64,000 nt of DNA from Roseateles sp. XES5 (GCF_020535545.1 NZ_CP084755.1:1-64000); one strand, 5' to 3'. Shown: positions 1 through 10,400, counted from the first letter of the stretch. Notes: a model not told the origin generated them from the letters alone. Translations and numbers: made by a program.

Positions 1-2
1 GG

Positions 3-347
3 CCGTCTCCTGTCAGCGCTTCGCAGATCATATCGATACCCGGAGCAAAATTTGCTGCGAATAGCTCGGCGGTTCTCAGGAAGCCGCCGAGTCAATTGCA
101 ACCCGAGCAATTTCATGAACTGCCCGAGGGTGCCAATGAGACCCCGCGCCCCGGCCAGAACAGCGACCCGTCCTGCACAAGTCCAGCTCCGGACTTTAAA
201 TCGGCGTTGGACGCAAGCGCTCTACGAAAGGCCGGGGCAGACCAATCTATCGAGAAGATCTTGACCATATTCAAAAGCTCTCCCGCGAAGAAGCGGGCGG
301 CGAAAAAGGTCCGGAAAGAGGTCACGCTCGCGCTTGCCGATGAATGA
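3..347 (+). CDS. C-terminal end of an unknown protein cut by the window edge
   Basis: The frame is open from the first bases of the window to a TGA at 345-347, so this may be the tail of a gene that starts outside the window. The last 45 residues are lysine- and alanine-rich (SSPAKKRAAKKVRKEV near the end) and look protein-like; the part before is Pro/Ser-rich. An internal TTG at 96 could also serve as a start. I do not recognise a family. The open frame and biased composition support coding, but with only about 115 residues visible this is a weak call. Confidence 0.35.
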   Translation, partial: PSPVSASQIISIPGAKFAANSSAVLRKPPSQLQPEQFHELPEGANETPRPGQNSDPSCTSPAPDFKSALDASALRKAGADQSIEKILTIFKSSPAKKRAAKKVRKEVTLALADE

Positions 348-397
348 TTTCGGCTTCACGCGGATTTGCTGAAACTGCTTCTGGTTGCTATCCCGGG

Positions 398-1168
398 TTA
401 GCGAATATAGCTGCCGCCATTGACATCGAGGGTGGCACCGTTGAGCGACTCCTGAGAGTGACGCAACAAAAACGCGACAAGTTCAGCTATTTCGGATGCT
501 TCGGCCATATCCCCTATTGGAATGTCCCCTACAGCTTCTCCCTTGTCATGGGCGGCGATGTATTTCTCTGCCATCTCCGTTCGGACGAGGCCAGGTGCGA
601 TAGACACCGCTATCACCCCCTCACGAGCGAAGCTTGAGGCGATGGATTTGGTGAGATTGATGAGCGCGGCCTTGGTCGCGCCATGAGGCAGTATGTCGGC
701 GGCGGAGCCACGCTGACCGGCTTGGCCTGCCATGTTAATGATGCGCCCACCACCCTCGGTTCGAAAATGCCTGATCGCCTCCCTACAGAGATCGGCCGCA
801 GCAAAGAGATTGAGTTGAAACTCAATTTGCCATGCGGCCTTCCAGGCCGCGGCTGAATTCTCTATCGGAATTTCGGTACGGATACCCGCATTGTTAATGA
901 CACCGTGAATACGTCCCGCGAAAGCAACCGCTTTCCGCCACAATGTGCATGGCCCCTCCGAAGTCGAAAGATCGGCTTGCACCATCAAGCCGTCGCCACC
1001 AATACGGGCCAATAGTGTCTCCGCCGCATCCTCGTCCTGGCAATAGTGGATGATTGGCCGCGCACCCTCCGAGGCGAGGCGCTCCACGATTGCCGCCCCT
1101 ATGCCGCCCGACGCGCCGGTGACCAGGACTGTCTGACCACGCAAAGGCTTGCCCATATTTCGTTCCAT
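398..1168 (-). CDS. Short-chain dehydrogenase-like protein, catalytic residues altered
   Basis: A 256-residue Rossmann-fold protein of the classical short-chain dehydrogenase/reductase family. The NAD(P)-binding motif TGASGGIG is near residue 15, NNAG follows near residue 95, and the C-terminal PGLVRTEM segment and DVNGGSYIR end are typical. The usual catalytic Ser and YxxxK are changed: the region reads INMAGQAGQRG and then LPHGATKAAL, with His (CAT) where Tyr is expected, although the Lys remains. The start at 1168 has GAGAAGG a few bases upstream; a longer frame reaches 1234. It may be a non-catalytic relative or use different chemistry. The substrate is unknown. It is divergent from the rcgA-like gene. 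Confidence 0.8.
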   Translation of the reverse strand: MERNMGKPLRGQTVLVTGASGGIGAAIVERLASEGARPIIHYCQDEDAAETLLARIGGDGLMVQADLSTSEGPCTLWRKAVAFAGRIHGVINNAGIRTEIPIENSAAAWKAAWQIEFQLNLFAAADLCREAIRHFRTEGGGRIINMAGQAGQRGSAADILPHGATKAALINLTKSIASSFAREGVIAVSIAPGLVRTEMAEKYIAAHDKGEAVGDIPIGDMAEASEIAELVAFLLRHSQESLNGATLDVNGGSYIR

Positions 1169-1324
1169 AATAATGACACCTTCTCGAATTTCCACACACG
1201 CGTTGGACCACGAGAAAACACAATCGGCTGCCAAGTACCGCGGCGCGCCGCATGATCGGTTGAGGGGGGTTCATCGAAACAAATGACCGTCGACCGAAAA
1301 CAGCCTGCGTAATCGTGGGATCTG

Positions 1325-3028
1325 TTGCGGGGGGAACAGGCCTCTATTTGGGAACGAAGGCACGACAAGATACGAAATCTAGCGAAACGAAACGAAACGC
1401 GAGCCACTAAGTCTTTGTTGAACAACGGAAAGTTTTTTCTCCCTCCGCCGAAGGACGGGAGTGATTTCAAAGAACTATTCAAACGAACGGCCGCGGCCGG
1501 AGCGGGACGGCCGCTTGGCAGCGATGGATTTCCAGCAGGACCATGGACGCCGGAGCTACTTGCAGAGGCGATTTCACAGATTGATGCCAACCGGATTGGG
1601 ATCGACCTGCGCACGGTGCAACTTTGGTTTCAAGAGAACGACAAGGGAATCAGCACCGCCAACATTCGTTGGCTGGCAAGGATTTTTGGGTGCGATGATC
1701 CGGTCGCAACCAGCGAATGGCAGATGGAGTTGAGTGAGGCCCAATCTCGATTAACGGCCAAGAGGCGAGACGGGAGGAAAGCCGGAAGCAGCGTTGCACC
1801 GGAAGCCCCAGATATAGCACAAAATGCGACCGCCCCTGATGAGACGATGCCCTCGGTAGGGTTGGCAGGGGATGCGGACGCCAAGACGCCAGTTCGGCGT
1901 TTGGGTTTGGCGATGAGATCAGAGGCGCTTTTTAGCTCCGGCTCTCCCTTGAATTTGCCAGCGGCGGTGTTTGCGGGCGCCACCGCTCTTGGGTTTTTGT
2001 CCTATGTTACGGGGGTTCACAGCGCGAGTTACGACCGAATGGACGGGGTCGTTAAGCAGGTCGGGTTTCTCTGGGCGCCAAATTGGACATTCGTCTTCAT
2101 GGTGTTCCTGCCACTATTCTTCGTGTTCGTGATAGAGCTTCTGGCCTTCTGGAAATTCGAGGGGCGTCTGAAGCTTGTCGCGCAGGCCGACGGGACGGAC
2201 TCCCACGATGCTTGGGCGCGCAACGTAGAAAGCTCTTCCTCTACCTATTGGGCGGTTTTTCTGGTTTGCTTTGTATTCGCTGGGATTGTTCAGTGGATCG
2301 AAGTGTGTTTGATCCCGCTAATGAAAGGCGGCGGCGAATATGCCATGGACTGGGGAAAATTAGCGATCGTGCGCCCTGATGTCATATCAGTGCCGGAGGC
2401 GATGCTATTCACAGGGATTGCATATTTGTACATGGCGATCTCTTTCTATATTTTCTTTGCAGGCCTCATTTTGCTTTACACGATCGCTTATGATTTTTGC
2501 AAAATCAGAAAGAAACTGGAAACGCGACCTGAGGTGGATTGCCGATCCCAGCTCAACGAAGTCGGACTGACCCTGATCCGGGGAATTTTCAGGTGTACTG
2601 TTTTGGGGATTTTGGTCGCCATATGCATGAAGGGCCAAAGCTCGTACCTGACGTCGGCCGGCGAGAATATTGCGGCTTGGTTGATCAGAGATATGTCAGC
2701 GGCTATTTTTGGGCTCGACAATCTGAGCGGCACGATCGGCTATAGAATGCCGACGCACTACAGCAGCCTTCTTGTCGTTATTTCCACCTGCATCGTTTTT
2801 TTGTTTGGCGCCATCGGTTTGGGTATCGGAAACCGGTTTCGTGTACCTTTGTGGAAGATGTCGACGGTCGTAGCGTTGCTCGTTGCAGGCTACTTGTTGA
2901 TCGGTGCTTTTTCTGGTTTTTCGATCCTTTTGGGCCTTGGAGTGCTTCTTGCGCTTTACGGCCTGTTTGATCCGGCGTTCGGCCGTTGGCGGGCGAGTGA
3001 AGTAGGGACCAATCTGAATGTTTCATAA
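1325..3028 (+). CDS. rcgA: RcgA-family putative membrane protein with N-terminal HTH-like region
   Basis: A protein of about 567 residues. Roughly residues 75-125 resemble an XRE-type helix-turn-helix (DLRTVQLWFQENDKG then NIRWLARIFGC). A variable linker follows and then at least seven hydrophobic segments between about residues 215 and 555. I recognise the architecture as the RcgA family of rhizobial plasmids, where rcgA/rcgR genes influence conjugative transfer; the biochemical role is not established. The start is uncertain: TTG at 1325 gives the longest product, no early ATG exists in frame, and a TTG near 1416 is an alternative. It overlaps rcgR by 11 bases, which indicates a two-gene operon. 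Confidence 0.7.
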   Translation: MRGEQASIWERRHDKIRNLAKRNETRATKSLLNNGKFFLPPPKDGSDFKELFKRTAAAGAGRPLGSDGFPAGPWTPELLAEAISQIDANRIGIDLRTVQLWFQENDKGISTANIRWLARIFGCDDPVATSEWQMELSEAQSRLTAKRRDGRKAGSSVAPEAPDIAQNATAPDETMPSVGLAGDADAKTPVRRLGLAMRSEALFSSGSPLNLPAAVFAGATALGFLSYVTGVHSASYDRMDGVVKQVGFLWAPNWTFVFMVFLPLFFVFVIELLAFWKFEGRLKLVAQADGTDSHDAWARNVESSSSTYWAVFLVCFVFAGIVQWIEVCLIPLMKGGGEYAMDWGKLAIVRPDVISVPEAMLFTGIAYLYMAISFYIFFAGLILLYTIAYDFCKIRKKLETRPEVDCRSQLNEVGLTLIRGIFRCTVLGILVAICMKGQSSYLTSAGENIAAWLIRDMSAAIFGLDNLSGTIGYRMPTHYSSLLVVISTCIVFLFGAIGLGIGNRFRVPLWKMSTVVALLVAGYLLIGAFSGFSILLGLGVLLALYGLFDPAFGRWRASEVGTNLNVS

Positions 3029-4019
3029 TTGGCTTGATCGTTGGGATGAGCGGCGGGCAAAGCGCGGTGAGGAAGGCAAGAAAGCAACGGTTTTCGCGCT
3101 CGACGCGGAACGGGCCTTTTCAGGCGCTGCGAAGATCGGGAGTATCGAGGAGTTTTGTCTTCTCGCCGACCAAGCCGTGGCTGATCAGACTTTCTTCGAT
3201 GAGCCGACTAGGAGCGATCAAGGTTTTAAACGGCGAGATGGATGGCTCAAGTTTCCATCGGACACCCTGACCGACATCGACGAGAATAATGTCGTTTGGG
3301 CGAGGATCACCGAGAGTGGATCGCTCGACCGAGCGATGGTGGTTTTTCACCATTGGAATGCAAGTGCGCGGAATAATCAGCTTGCTAGGTTCTTTTCCAA
3401 GCGAGGCATAACGGTTGTGGAAATTGCTATGCCGTATCACCTCGAGCGCAGCCGTCCGGGGTCCACGCACGCCGACTACATGCTTAGCGCGAATCTCGGT
3501 CGAACGATCCAATCGATAAGGCAGGGGGTATGGGATGGGCGCAAACTCATTCGTTGGTTAAAGAGTGAAGGCTACAGAGAGATTTCTGTTCTCGGTATGA
3601 GCCTGGGCTCCTGGGTCGCAGGCCTCATCGCGGCGCACGACGCGACCGTTTCTAAGGCCTCGCTGTTTCTGGCGGCAGGAAGCCTCGCGGATATGGTTTG
3701 GACCGGCCGTGCCACGCGATCAATTCGAGAGAGCCTTGAACCGGATATTGAGCTTACTGATCTCAGGAGAGCCTGGGCGCAACTTAACATCGAGAATTAC
3801 GCGGATCGTTTGGCACGACCGGATCTCATTCTTCACGTTGTGCTGGCGAAGAGAGATAAAGTGGTGTTGCCAGAGCTGTCGGAGAGGTTAATACAGAGGC
3901 TGACCTGCGCAGGCGCTAGACCAAGTATTTTGCAATTGAACTGTGGTCACTATTCACTCGCTATGCCGCCTTACATTCTGTCGGCGGGTTTGAGCTTGAA
4001 GCGGTTTCTGTCATTTTGA
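3018..4019 (+). CDS. rcgR: RcgR-family alpha/beta hydrolase
   Basis: A 333-residue alpha/beta-hydrolase-fold protein. The nucleophile elbow is GMSLGS (around residue 195), an acidic residue lies in LAKRDKVV near residue 280, and a late His in LNCGHYS completes a plausible catalytic triad. Proteins of this type paired with RcgA are annotated as putative quorum-lactone hydrolases; that activity is an assignment by family and is not shown here. The ATG at 3018 lies inside the end of rcgA, so translation is probably coupled. There is no signal peptide, so it is likely cytoplasmic. The next gene belongs to the copper island behind its own promoter. Confidence 0.7.
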   Translation: MFHNWLDRWDERRAKRGEEGKKATVFALDAERAFSGAAKIGSIEEFCLLADQAVADQTFFDEPTRSDQGFKRRDGWLKFPSDTLTDIDENNVVWARITESGSLDRAMVVFHHWNASARNNQLARFFSKRGITVVEIAMPYHLERSRPGSTHADYMLSANLGRTIQSIRQGVWDGRKLIRWLKSEGYREISVLGMSLGSWVAGLIAAHDATVSKASLFLAAGSLADMVWTGRATRSIRESLEPDIELTDLRRAWAQLNIENYADRLARPDLILHVVLAKRDKVVLPELSERLIQRLTCAGARPSILQLNCGHYSLAMPPYILSAGLSLKRFLSF

Positions 4020-4130
4020 TAGCCCTCGGTAAGCTATTGCCCCCGCTCCACCGGCGTACCTATGGTTCCTTTTGGCTTGACGGGGTTGGGATGTCCAAGA
4101 AATGGAGGGTCCAAAATAGGGGCGCCGCCC

Positions 4131-4161
4131 TTGACCTTCCAACACTAGGAATCGGTACGGT
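4131..4161 (+). promoter_or_regulatory. CueR-type promoter of the DUF4396-oxidase gene
   Basis: TTGACC at 4131 and TACGGT at 4156 are separated by 19 bp, the long spacer typical of MerR-family activated promoters. ACCTTCC within the spacer is half of the CueR operator; the other arm (AGGAA) is imperfect. The same TTGACCTTCC core recurs at 12954, 15233 (variant) and 19141. Confidence 0.75.
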
Positions 4162-4200
4162 GCGCTCCATGTCATGATTCTCACGGACATGGAGTGCACT

Positions 4201-6093
4201 GTGTTTATTCAGCCCATCGACTACCTGCTTTTCATCTGGTTCGTCCTTTCAGGCTTGAGCACGGCATATGTTGCCTGGGATCAATTCAGGAACAATCCAG
4301 AACCGGCCGTGATGAAGTGGGGCTTCATCCTCGTCACGCTCTACCTCGGTCCAGTTGGACTGCTCCTTTACGTTCTGGCTGACAAAGAGCCTGCGCCCGG
4401 AACCCATGAAGAGTTCATCAAGCCACTGTGGAAGCAGGGCATCGGGTCCACCATTCACTGCGTAGCAGGCGATGCCACCGGCATCATAATTGCCGCCGCG
4501 ATCACGGCGGTACTCGGCCTCCCAATGTGGATCGACATCATCATCGAGTACATCGCGGGCTTCACCCTAGGCCTCTTCGTATTCCAAGCGCTCTTCATGA
4601 AAAACATGATGGGCGGCAGCTACTGGCAGAACGTCAAAAATTCCTTCGTGCCCGAGTTCATCAGCATGAATGCTATGATGGCGGGAATGGCTCCGGTCAT
4701 GGCAATCCTCATGATGGGACGCGACATGAGGGCGATGTGGCCGGGTGAAATGTTGTTCTGGGGCGTCATGGCACTGGGTATTGGCGTGGGTTTTGCCGTT
4801 GCATATCCCTTTAATGTCTGGCTTGTCGCGAAGGGCCTCAAGCACGGGCTCATGACCGAGCGCCCGCATGATGCACACCAGCGGCATGCATCCCATGCGC
4901 AGTATGGGCGACAGACGGGTTACCATGAGCAGCACAAGGGCCATCAGCAACATGAACCTGGTGGCGCGCAGCCAAACAGAGCTTTCGCCCCTACCCGCAT
5001 CCAGATCGGAGCAATGGCTGGGTTCACCTCGATCATGCTGATTGCTGGCTTCGCCTACCCCTTTATGAAGGTGAACATGCACCTGAGCGCCCATGATGTG
5101 GGCGGTGCGATAATGGCTCCCGGGATGATCATGACCTTCGATACACCTGGCGACGCGATGCGTGACATGGCGGCGATTGACCCTCGGCTCGTGGACTTCA
5201 ACGCTCCCGCCACCGCAAGTGGCGGTCAGGTACTTCAACCGCGAATGGAGGGCGATGTGAAGGTCTTCGACCTGACGGCGTCCGTGATCAGTTGGTCGAT
5301 CTTGCCAGGGGAAACCGTCGAAGCCTACGCGTACAACAATCAGGTGCCCGGTCCCACTTTACGGATTGTCGAAGGCGACAAAGTCAGGATTAACGTCACT
5401 AATCGCCTGCCGGAGAGCACGACCGTCCACTGGCATGGTCTGATCCTGCCAAATGAAATGGATGGACCGGCTCATATCACCCAGGAGCCGATACAGCCCG
5501 GACAGACCTTCACATACGAGTACACGGTTGAGCAGGCCGGCACCTATTTCTACCACACCCATGACCATGTGGATCGGCAGCAGTCGCTTGGCTTGTACGG
5601 CGCGCTGATTATCGATCCGAAGGACCCGGCGGAGGCTATTCCCGCCGACCTCGAATACACGATGCAATTACAGGAATGGGTAAAGAGGGAATGGTTAACT
5701 TATCCTGCGATGCCCATGGAAGGGGCGCTTCCCAATTTCTTTACGATTAACGGCAAATCGTTCCCCGCCACCGACACGATTAAGATGAAGGTCGGCCAGA
5801 AATTGAAGGTTCGCTTCGTTGGCTCGCATACGACCGCCATTCACCCAATGCATATTCACGGAGGCCCGTTTGAGATTGCCGCAGTTGATGGTGAGACGCT
5901 TCAGCCGAGCGCTCGATATCTAGCCGACACGGTAAATGTCGCTCCAGGCCAACGATATGATGTGCTTTGGACAGCGCAACGCCCGGGTAAGTGGCTGGTT
6001 CATTGCCATATCTCCCATCACACCACCAACAACAACGTCGAGATTGATGGGGGTGGCGGGCTCATGCTCGTGATAGATGTTGAATCGGTTTGA
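4201..6093 (+). CDS. DUF4396 membrane domain fused to a multicopper oxidase
   Basis: A 630-residue fusion. Residues 1 to about 210 form a multi-helix membrane domain of the DUF4396 type. A His-rich linker follows (HDAHQRHASHAQ, HEQHKGHQQHE), then another membrane segment near residue 270, then a multicopper oxidase from about residue 330. All four copper motifs are present: HWHG at 410, HTHDH at 452, HPMHIHG at 548 and HCHISHH at 601. The oxidase part should face the periplasm and oxidise Cu(I). I chose GTG at 4201 because GGAG sits 7 bases upstream; ATG codons at 4174 and 4189 are nearer the predicted promoter and lack a good ribosome site. A CueR-type promoter precedes it. Confidence 0.85.
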   Translation: MFIQPIDYLLFIWFVLSGLSTAYVAWDQFRNNPEPAVMKWGFILVTLYLGPVGLLLYVLADKEPAPGTHEEFIKPLWKQGIGSTIHCVAGDATGIIIAAAITAVLGLPMWIDIIIEYIAGFTLGLFVFQALFMKNMMGGSYWQNVKNSFVPEFISMNAMMAGMAPVMAILMMGRDMRAMWPGEMLFWGVMALGIGVGFAVAYPFNVWLVAKGLKHGLMTERPHDAHQRHASHAQYGRQTGYHEQHKGHQQHEPGGAQPNRAFAPTRIQIGAMAGFTSIMLIAGFAYPFMKVNMHLSAHDVGGAIMAPGMIMTFDTPGDAMRDMAAIDPRLVDFNAPATASGGQVLQPRMEGDVKVFDLTASVISWSILPGETVEAYAYNNQVPGPTLRIVEGDKVRINVTNRLPESTTVHWHGLILPNEMDGPAHITQEPIQPGQTFTYEYTVEQAGTYFYHTHDHVDRQQSLGLYGALIIDPKDPAEAIPADLEYTMQLQEWVKREWLTYPAMPMEGALPNFFTINGKSFPATDTIKMKVGQKLKVRFVGSHTTAIHPMHIHGGPFEIAAVDGETLQPSARYLADTVNVAPGQRYDVLWTAQRPGKWLVHCHISHHTTNNNVEIDGGGGLMLVIDVESV

Positions 6094-6130
6094 ATTTCAG
6101 GCAGACGGGCACCGAACGCACCTGGATCGT

Positions 6131-6883
6131 TCATAAACCTCCGATAGCCTCCGCGCCGATAATCAGCTTCATGCCTGAAGCCATCAGTATGGCCGCGAGT
6201 AGGTAACGCGTCATGCCATCAGACATGAATTTTAGACCGACCGTAGTCCCAATGGCCGCTCCGGCAAGCGCGGCGACTGCGAAAAAAAAGGCATTCGCTC
6301 CGAGCACTTGTCCGGTCGACAGTGCGCCTGCCAGACCAGAAGCCGAGTTGATCAGAATAAATGGTGGAGACAAGATCGCGGCTTTCCTGGGCGTGCACCA
6401 TCCCAACGTGATGAGAAGAGGTACGAGGAATACACCACCCCCAATCCCTGAGACCCCCGATAGAATGCCCGTCACCGCACCCACTCCGATAGTTGCCCAT
6501 TGGGATCGATGCCGCTGTTCGTCCCTGGTCTCGACGCGTTGGCGGATCATGAGAACTGCCGCCACAACAAGAAGCAAGCCCGTAATCATTGAATAGGCCT
6601 CCTGCCCAAACGCGATCAGTCCACCGATGAACGAGAACACAACGGAAGAAACCGCGAGATTGGCCAGAAAGCGCCAGTCGATTAGATCGTGCCGATTCAG
6701 TCGCCAGGTGGCGTATCCTGCCGCGACAATATTTAGAAAGAGCGCTGTCGGCCGCATTTCCAGAGAAGGAAATGCGGCCAGTCCCATGACCGCCAGGAAC
6801 GCAGTTCCACCGGCCTGACCGGCTGCCGAGTAAATGACGGAGACGACACCGATTGCGATTGCGACGATAACGGTGTTGTCCAT
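6131..6883 (-). CDS. TSUP-family (TauE/SafE-like) membrane permease
   Basis: A 250-residue protein made almost wholly of hydrophobic helices, with two repeated halves and the glycine-rich segments typical of the TSUP family (GQAGGTAFLAVMGL near the start and SGVSGIGGGVFLVP in the middle). Family members export sulfite or other small sulfur compounds; the substrate here is unknown. The ATG at 6883 begins MDNTVIV; a longer frame reaches 6940 but adds a poor leader. It lies 90 bp downstream of the DUF411 gene on the same strand and is probably the last gene of the Cus operon. It converges with the oxidase fusion gene, leaving 37 bases between the stops. Confidence 0.8.
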   Translation of the reverse strand: MDNTVIVAIAIGVVSVIYSAAGQAGGTAFLAVMGLAAFPSLEMRPTALFLNIVAAGYATWRLNRHDLIDWRFLANLAVSSVVFSFIGGLIAFGQEAYSMITGLLLVVAAVLMIRQRVETRDEQRHRSQWATIGVGAVTGILSGVSGIGGGVFLVPLLITLGWCTPRKAAILSPPFILINSASGLAGALSTGQVLGANAFFFAVAALAGAAIGTTVGLKFMSDGMTRYLLAAILMASGMKLIIGAEAIGGL

Positions 6884-6973
6884 GCCCAGTCCCCACAAAA
6901 AGCTATGCCGGAAGTACCGTGGGCCGAGCGCCCACGGCAAGGGACGAGCATCTTTTGGAGACCATGAACGAGG

Positions 6974-7435
6974 TCAAACTTTCTTCGGCCGAACGCTCAT
7001 GTAGACAGCGGTTTCTCCACTCCGGCTCACGCTCAAAACGTCGTAGGAGGCAACTGAGGGATCATCACCCATCCCAAGGGAGCCGAGCGGCATAGCTGGA
7101 ACTGCAATGCCAAGGATGTCGGGAACCTCGTTCCGCAGCCTTTTAACGGCATCGAGGGGTACATGTCCTTCGATAAAATACGGCCCGAGGACAGCTGTGT
7201 GGCAACCCTCTGCAGTCTGGGGTACGCGGTACTTCCTTTTAATCGAGTCGAGATCATCAACCTCACGCAGATCGACTTGGAAACCGGCATTGCCCATCGC
7301 GGTCGCCCAGGCACCACAGCAGCCACAGCTCGGGTCCTTGTATACCGTCATTCGTGTTTGTGACGCCCCTACTGGGCGAGCGCTGGCAACGACTACAGAT
7401 GCCATTGCCGTGCAGACGAATTGTCTCCTGTTCAT
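6974..7435 (-). CDS. DUF411 secreted metal-binding protein
   Basis: A 153-residue secreted protein. The N-terminus MNRRQFVCTAMASVVVASA is a Tat-like signal (RRQF). The DUF411 signature follows: VYKDPSCGCCGAWA with three Cys, then GCHTAVLG and a VPAMPLGSLGM region. DUF411 proteins sit in copper and silver resistance loci and are thought to bind metal in the periplasm; no enzymatic role is known. Its ATG overlaps the stop of the upstream cusA gene as ATGA (7432-7435), so it is translated in the same operon. Confidence 0.85.
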   Translation of the reverse strand: MNRRQFVCTAMASVVVASARPVGASQTRMTVYKDPSCGCCGAWATAMGNAGFQVDLREVDDLDSIKRKYRVPQTAEGCHTAVLGPYFIEGHVPLDAVKRLRNEVPDILGIAVPAMPLGSLGMGDDPSVASYDVLSVSRSGETAVYMSVRPKKV

Positions 7436-10400
7436 GTGAGAACTCCTTCGGCTAGATTTTGATTGGATTGTTCGATTTGCTCGACGGGCGAGGCAGGCAG
7501 TTGCCATCCCTTCACGAGCGCATAGACGGCAGGAATGACCACCAGCGTCAGGATGGTCGACGACACCATCCCGCCGATCATCGGAACGGCGATGCGTTGC
7601 ATGATTTCTGAGCCAGCCCCGGTGCTCCAAAGGATCGGGATCAGACCAGCCATGATGGCGACGACGGTCATCATCTTGGGTCGCACTCGCTCAACCGCAC
7701 CGACCATGATGGCGTCCCGCAAATCCGCTTTGGTCAAGGCACGCCGCTGCACCTGACAGGCCTCCTGTTTCTCACGAAGAGCATGGTCGAGGTAGATCAG
7801 CATGATCACCCCGGTTTCTGCAGCAACGCCAGCCAGAGCGATGAACCCAACGGCGACCGCAACGGAAGCATTGAAGCCGAGCCACCACATCAGCCAGATA
7901 CCCCCGACGAGCGCGAACGGTAGCGAGAGCATGACAATCAGCGTTTCGGTCAGCGCTCTGAAGTTGAGGTAGAGAAGAAGGAAAATTAGAGCGAGCGTGA
8001 GCGGAACGACGATGGAAAGCCTATCCTTTGCCCGTTCAAGATATTCGAACTGGCCGCTCCAGGCGACGGAATAACCGGGTGGCATCTCGACGCTTTTTTC
8101 CACCGCCTCTCGTGCCTCTTGCACGTAGCCGCCAAGGTCCCGCCCGGCGATGTCGACAAATACGTAAACGGCGAGCTGACCGTTCTCCGTCCTGATGCTT
8201 GTTGCCCCACGGCTCAGACGCACCTCTGCGACCTGCCCAAGAGGGACTGACCCACCAGTGGGGACATCGACCTGAACATCGCGCGCGATTGCTTGAGGAT
8301 CGCTCCTGAACGCCCGTGGATAGCGGACGGCCACACCATATCGCTCGCGCCCCTCGACCGTGGATGTCACGACCTCGGCCCCAAGGGCAATGCCGATGAC
8401 CTCCTGAACGTCGCCCACGGTCAACCCGTATCTTCCGAGGGCTATGCGATCCGGAATGATGTCGAGGTAGTATCCCCCGATTACACGTTCCGCATATGCG
8501 CTCGATGTTCCGGGAACTGCCTTCAGGACGGTCTCAATGTCGCGCGCGATACGCTCCATTTCCTTGAGATCGGTTCCGAACACTTTCACCCCGACAGGCG
8601 TGCGTATGCCCGTCGAGAGCATGTCGATACGCGCCCGGATCGGCATGGTCCAGGCATTGGAGACGCCGGGGAACTGGAGCGCCGCGTCCATCTCCTGCTT
8701 AAGGCTGTCTATAGTCACACCAGGCCGCCACCCCGATTTCGGCTTGAGCGCAATGATCGTCTCGAACATTTCGGTCGGGGCCGGATCGGTCGCGGTCAGT
8801 GCCCGCCCCGCCTTTCCGAACACGGTTTCCACTTCTGGAAAGGACTTGATGATCCTGTCCTGGGTCTGCATCAGTTCAGCTGCCTTGGTGACGGACAGAC
8901 CGGGCAGTGTCGTCGGCATGTACATCAGCGTGCCCTCGTTCAGGCTCGGCATGAACTCGGTTCCGATTTGGCGCGCAGGCCAGATCGTGACTGCCAATGC
9001 GACGACGGCCAACAGAATGGTGACCACCTTGGCCCTCAATACTCCCGTGATGATCGGGCGATAGACCCAGATCAGGCACCGGTTTAGCGGATTTCGGTGT
9101 TCGGAAACAATCTTTCCTCGGACGAAAACAACCATCAGGGCCGGAACGAGCGTGACCGACAGCAGCGCTGCGGCTGCCATAGCGAAGGTCTTCGTGAACG
9201 CCAAGGGACCGAAGAGGCGGCCCTCCTGGGATTCCAGGGTGAAGATCGGCAGGAAGGATACCGTGATGATGAGGAGGCTGAAGAATAGAGCCGGACCGAC
9301 TTCGCTCGCCGCCGCGATCAGGACCTCAGTCCTCTTCCTGTCAGGCGGTGCACGTTCAAGATGCTTGTGCGCGTTTTCGATCATGACGATGGCGGCATCG
9401 ATCATGGCACCGATGGCAATCGCGATACCGCCCAGGCTCATGATGTTTGCGCCAATGCCCAACGCCCGCATGGCGACAAAGGCCATGAGAATCCCGACCG
9501 GCAGCATGATGATCGCGACCAATGCACTTCGCACGTGGAGCAGGAAGGCAATCGTCACCAGCGCGACCACTATCGATTCCTCGATCAACGTAACTTTCAA
9601 CGTCTCGATGGCGGCTTCAATCAGTTGCGACCGGTCATAAACGGGCACGATGTCAGTGCCTTCCGGCAGACTCTTCTTGATGTCGGCGAGGTTCTCCTTA
9701 ACGCCCTCGATCACAGACAACGCATTCGAACCGAAGCGCTGAAGAACGATACCGCTTGCAACTTCGCCCTCCCCGTTCAGCTCCGCAATGCCACGCCGCT
9801 CGTCCGGAACAATTTCAACGCGAGCAACGTCCCTTAGACGAAGTGGCGCACCCATCTCAGTCGCCAGAACGATGTTCTCGATGTCAGAGCCGCCCTGCAG
9901 GTAGCCTTTTCCTCGCACCATAAACTCGAATTCGGACAGTTCGACCGTCCGGCCACCCACATCGCGATTACTGGCGCGAATAGCGTCGGTCACCTGCTTG
10001 AGCGTAATTCCTTGCGCCCGAAGACGAATTGGATCAATGACGACCGAATACTGCTTCACGAAGCCACCGACACTGGCTACCTCGGAAACGCCATCGGCTT
10101 TGGCCAACCCGAACTTGACCACCCAGTCCTGCAGGGAGCGAAGCTCGGCGAGCGACAGCTCCTTGGCAATTAACGCATACTGATAAACCCAGCCCACACC
10201 GGTCGCGTCGGGACCAAGGCTCGGCGCGACGTTGCCAGGAAGACGGCTGGCGGCAGCGTTCAGGTATTCCAGGACTCGGCTGCGCGCCCAATAAGGATCG
10301 GTGCCATCCTCGAAAATGACGTAGACAAACGAAACGCCAAAGAAGGAGAAGCCTCTCACGACCTTGGAGCGCGGTACGGTCAACATCGACGTCGTCAGCG

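Noticed and set aside
344..637. 97-residue plus-strand frame opposite the dehydrogenase-like gene
   Set aside because: It is antisense to the Rossmann-fold gene and has no ribosome site or recognisable motif.
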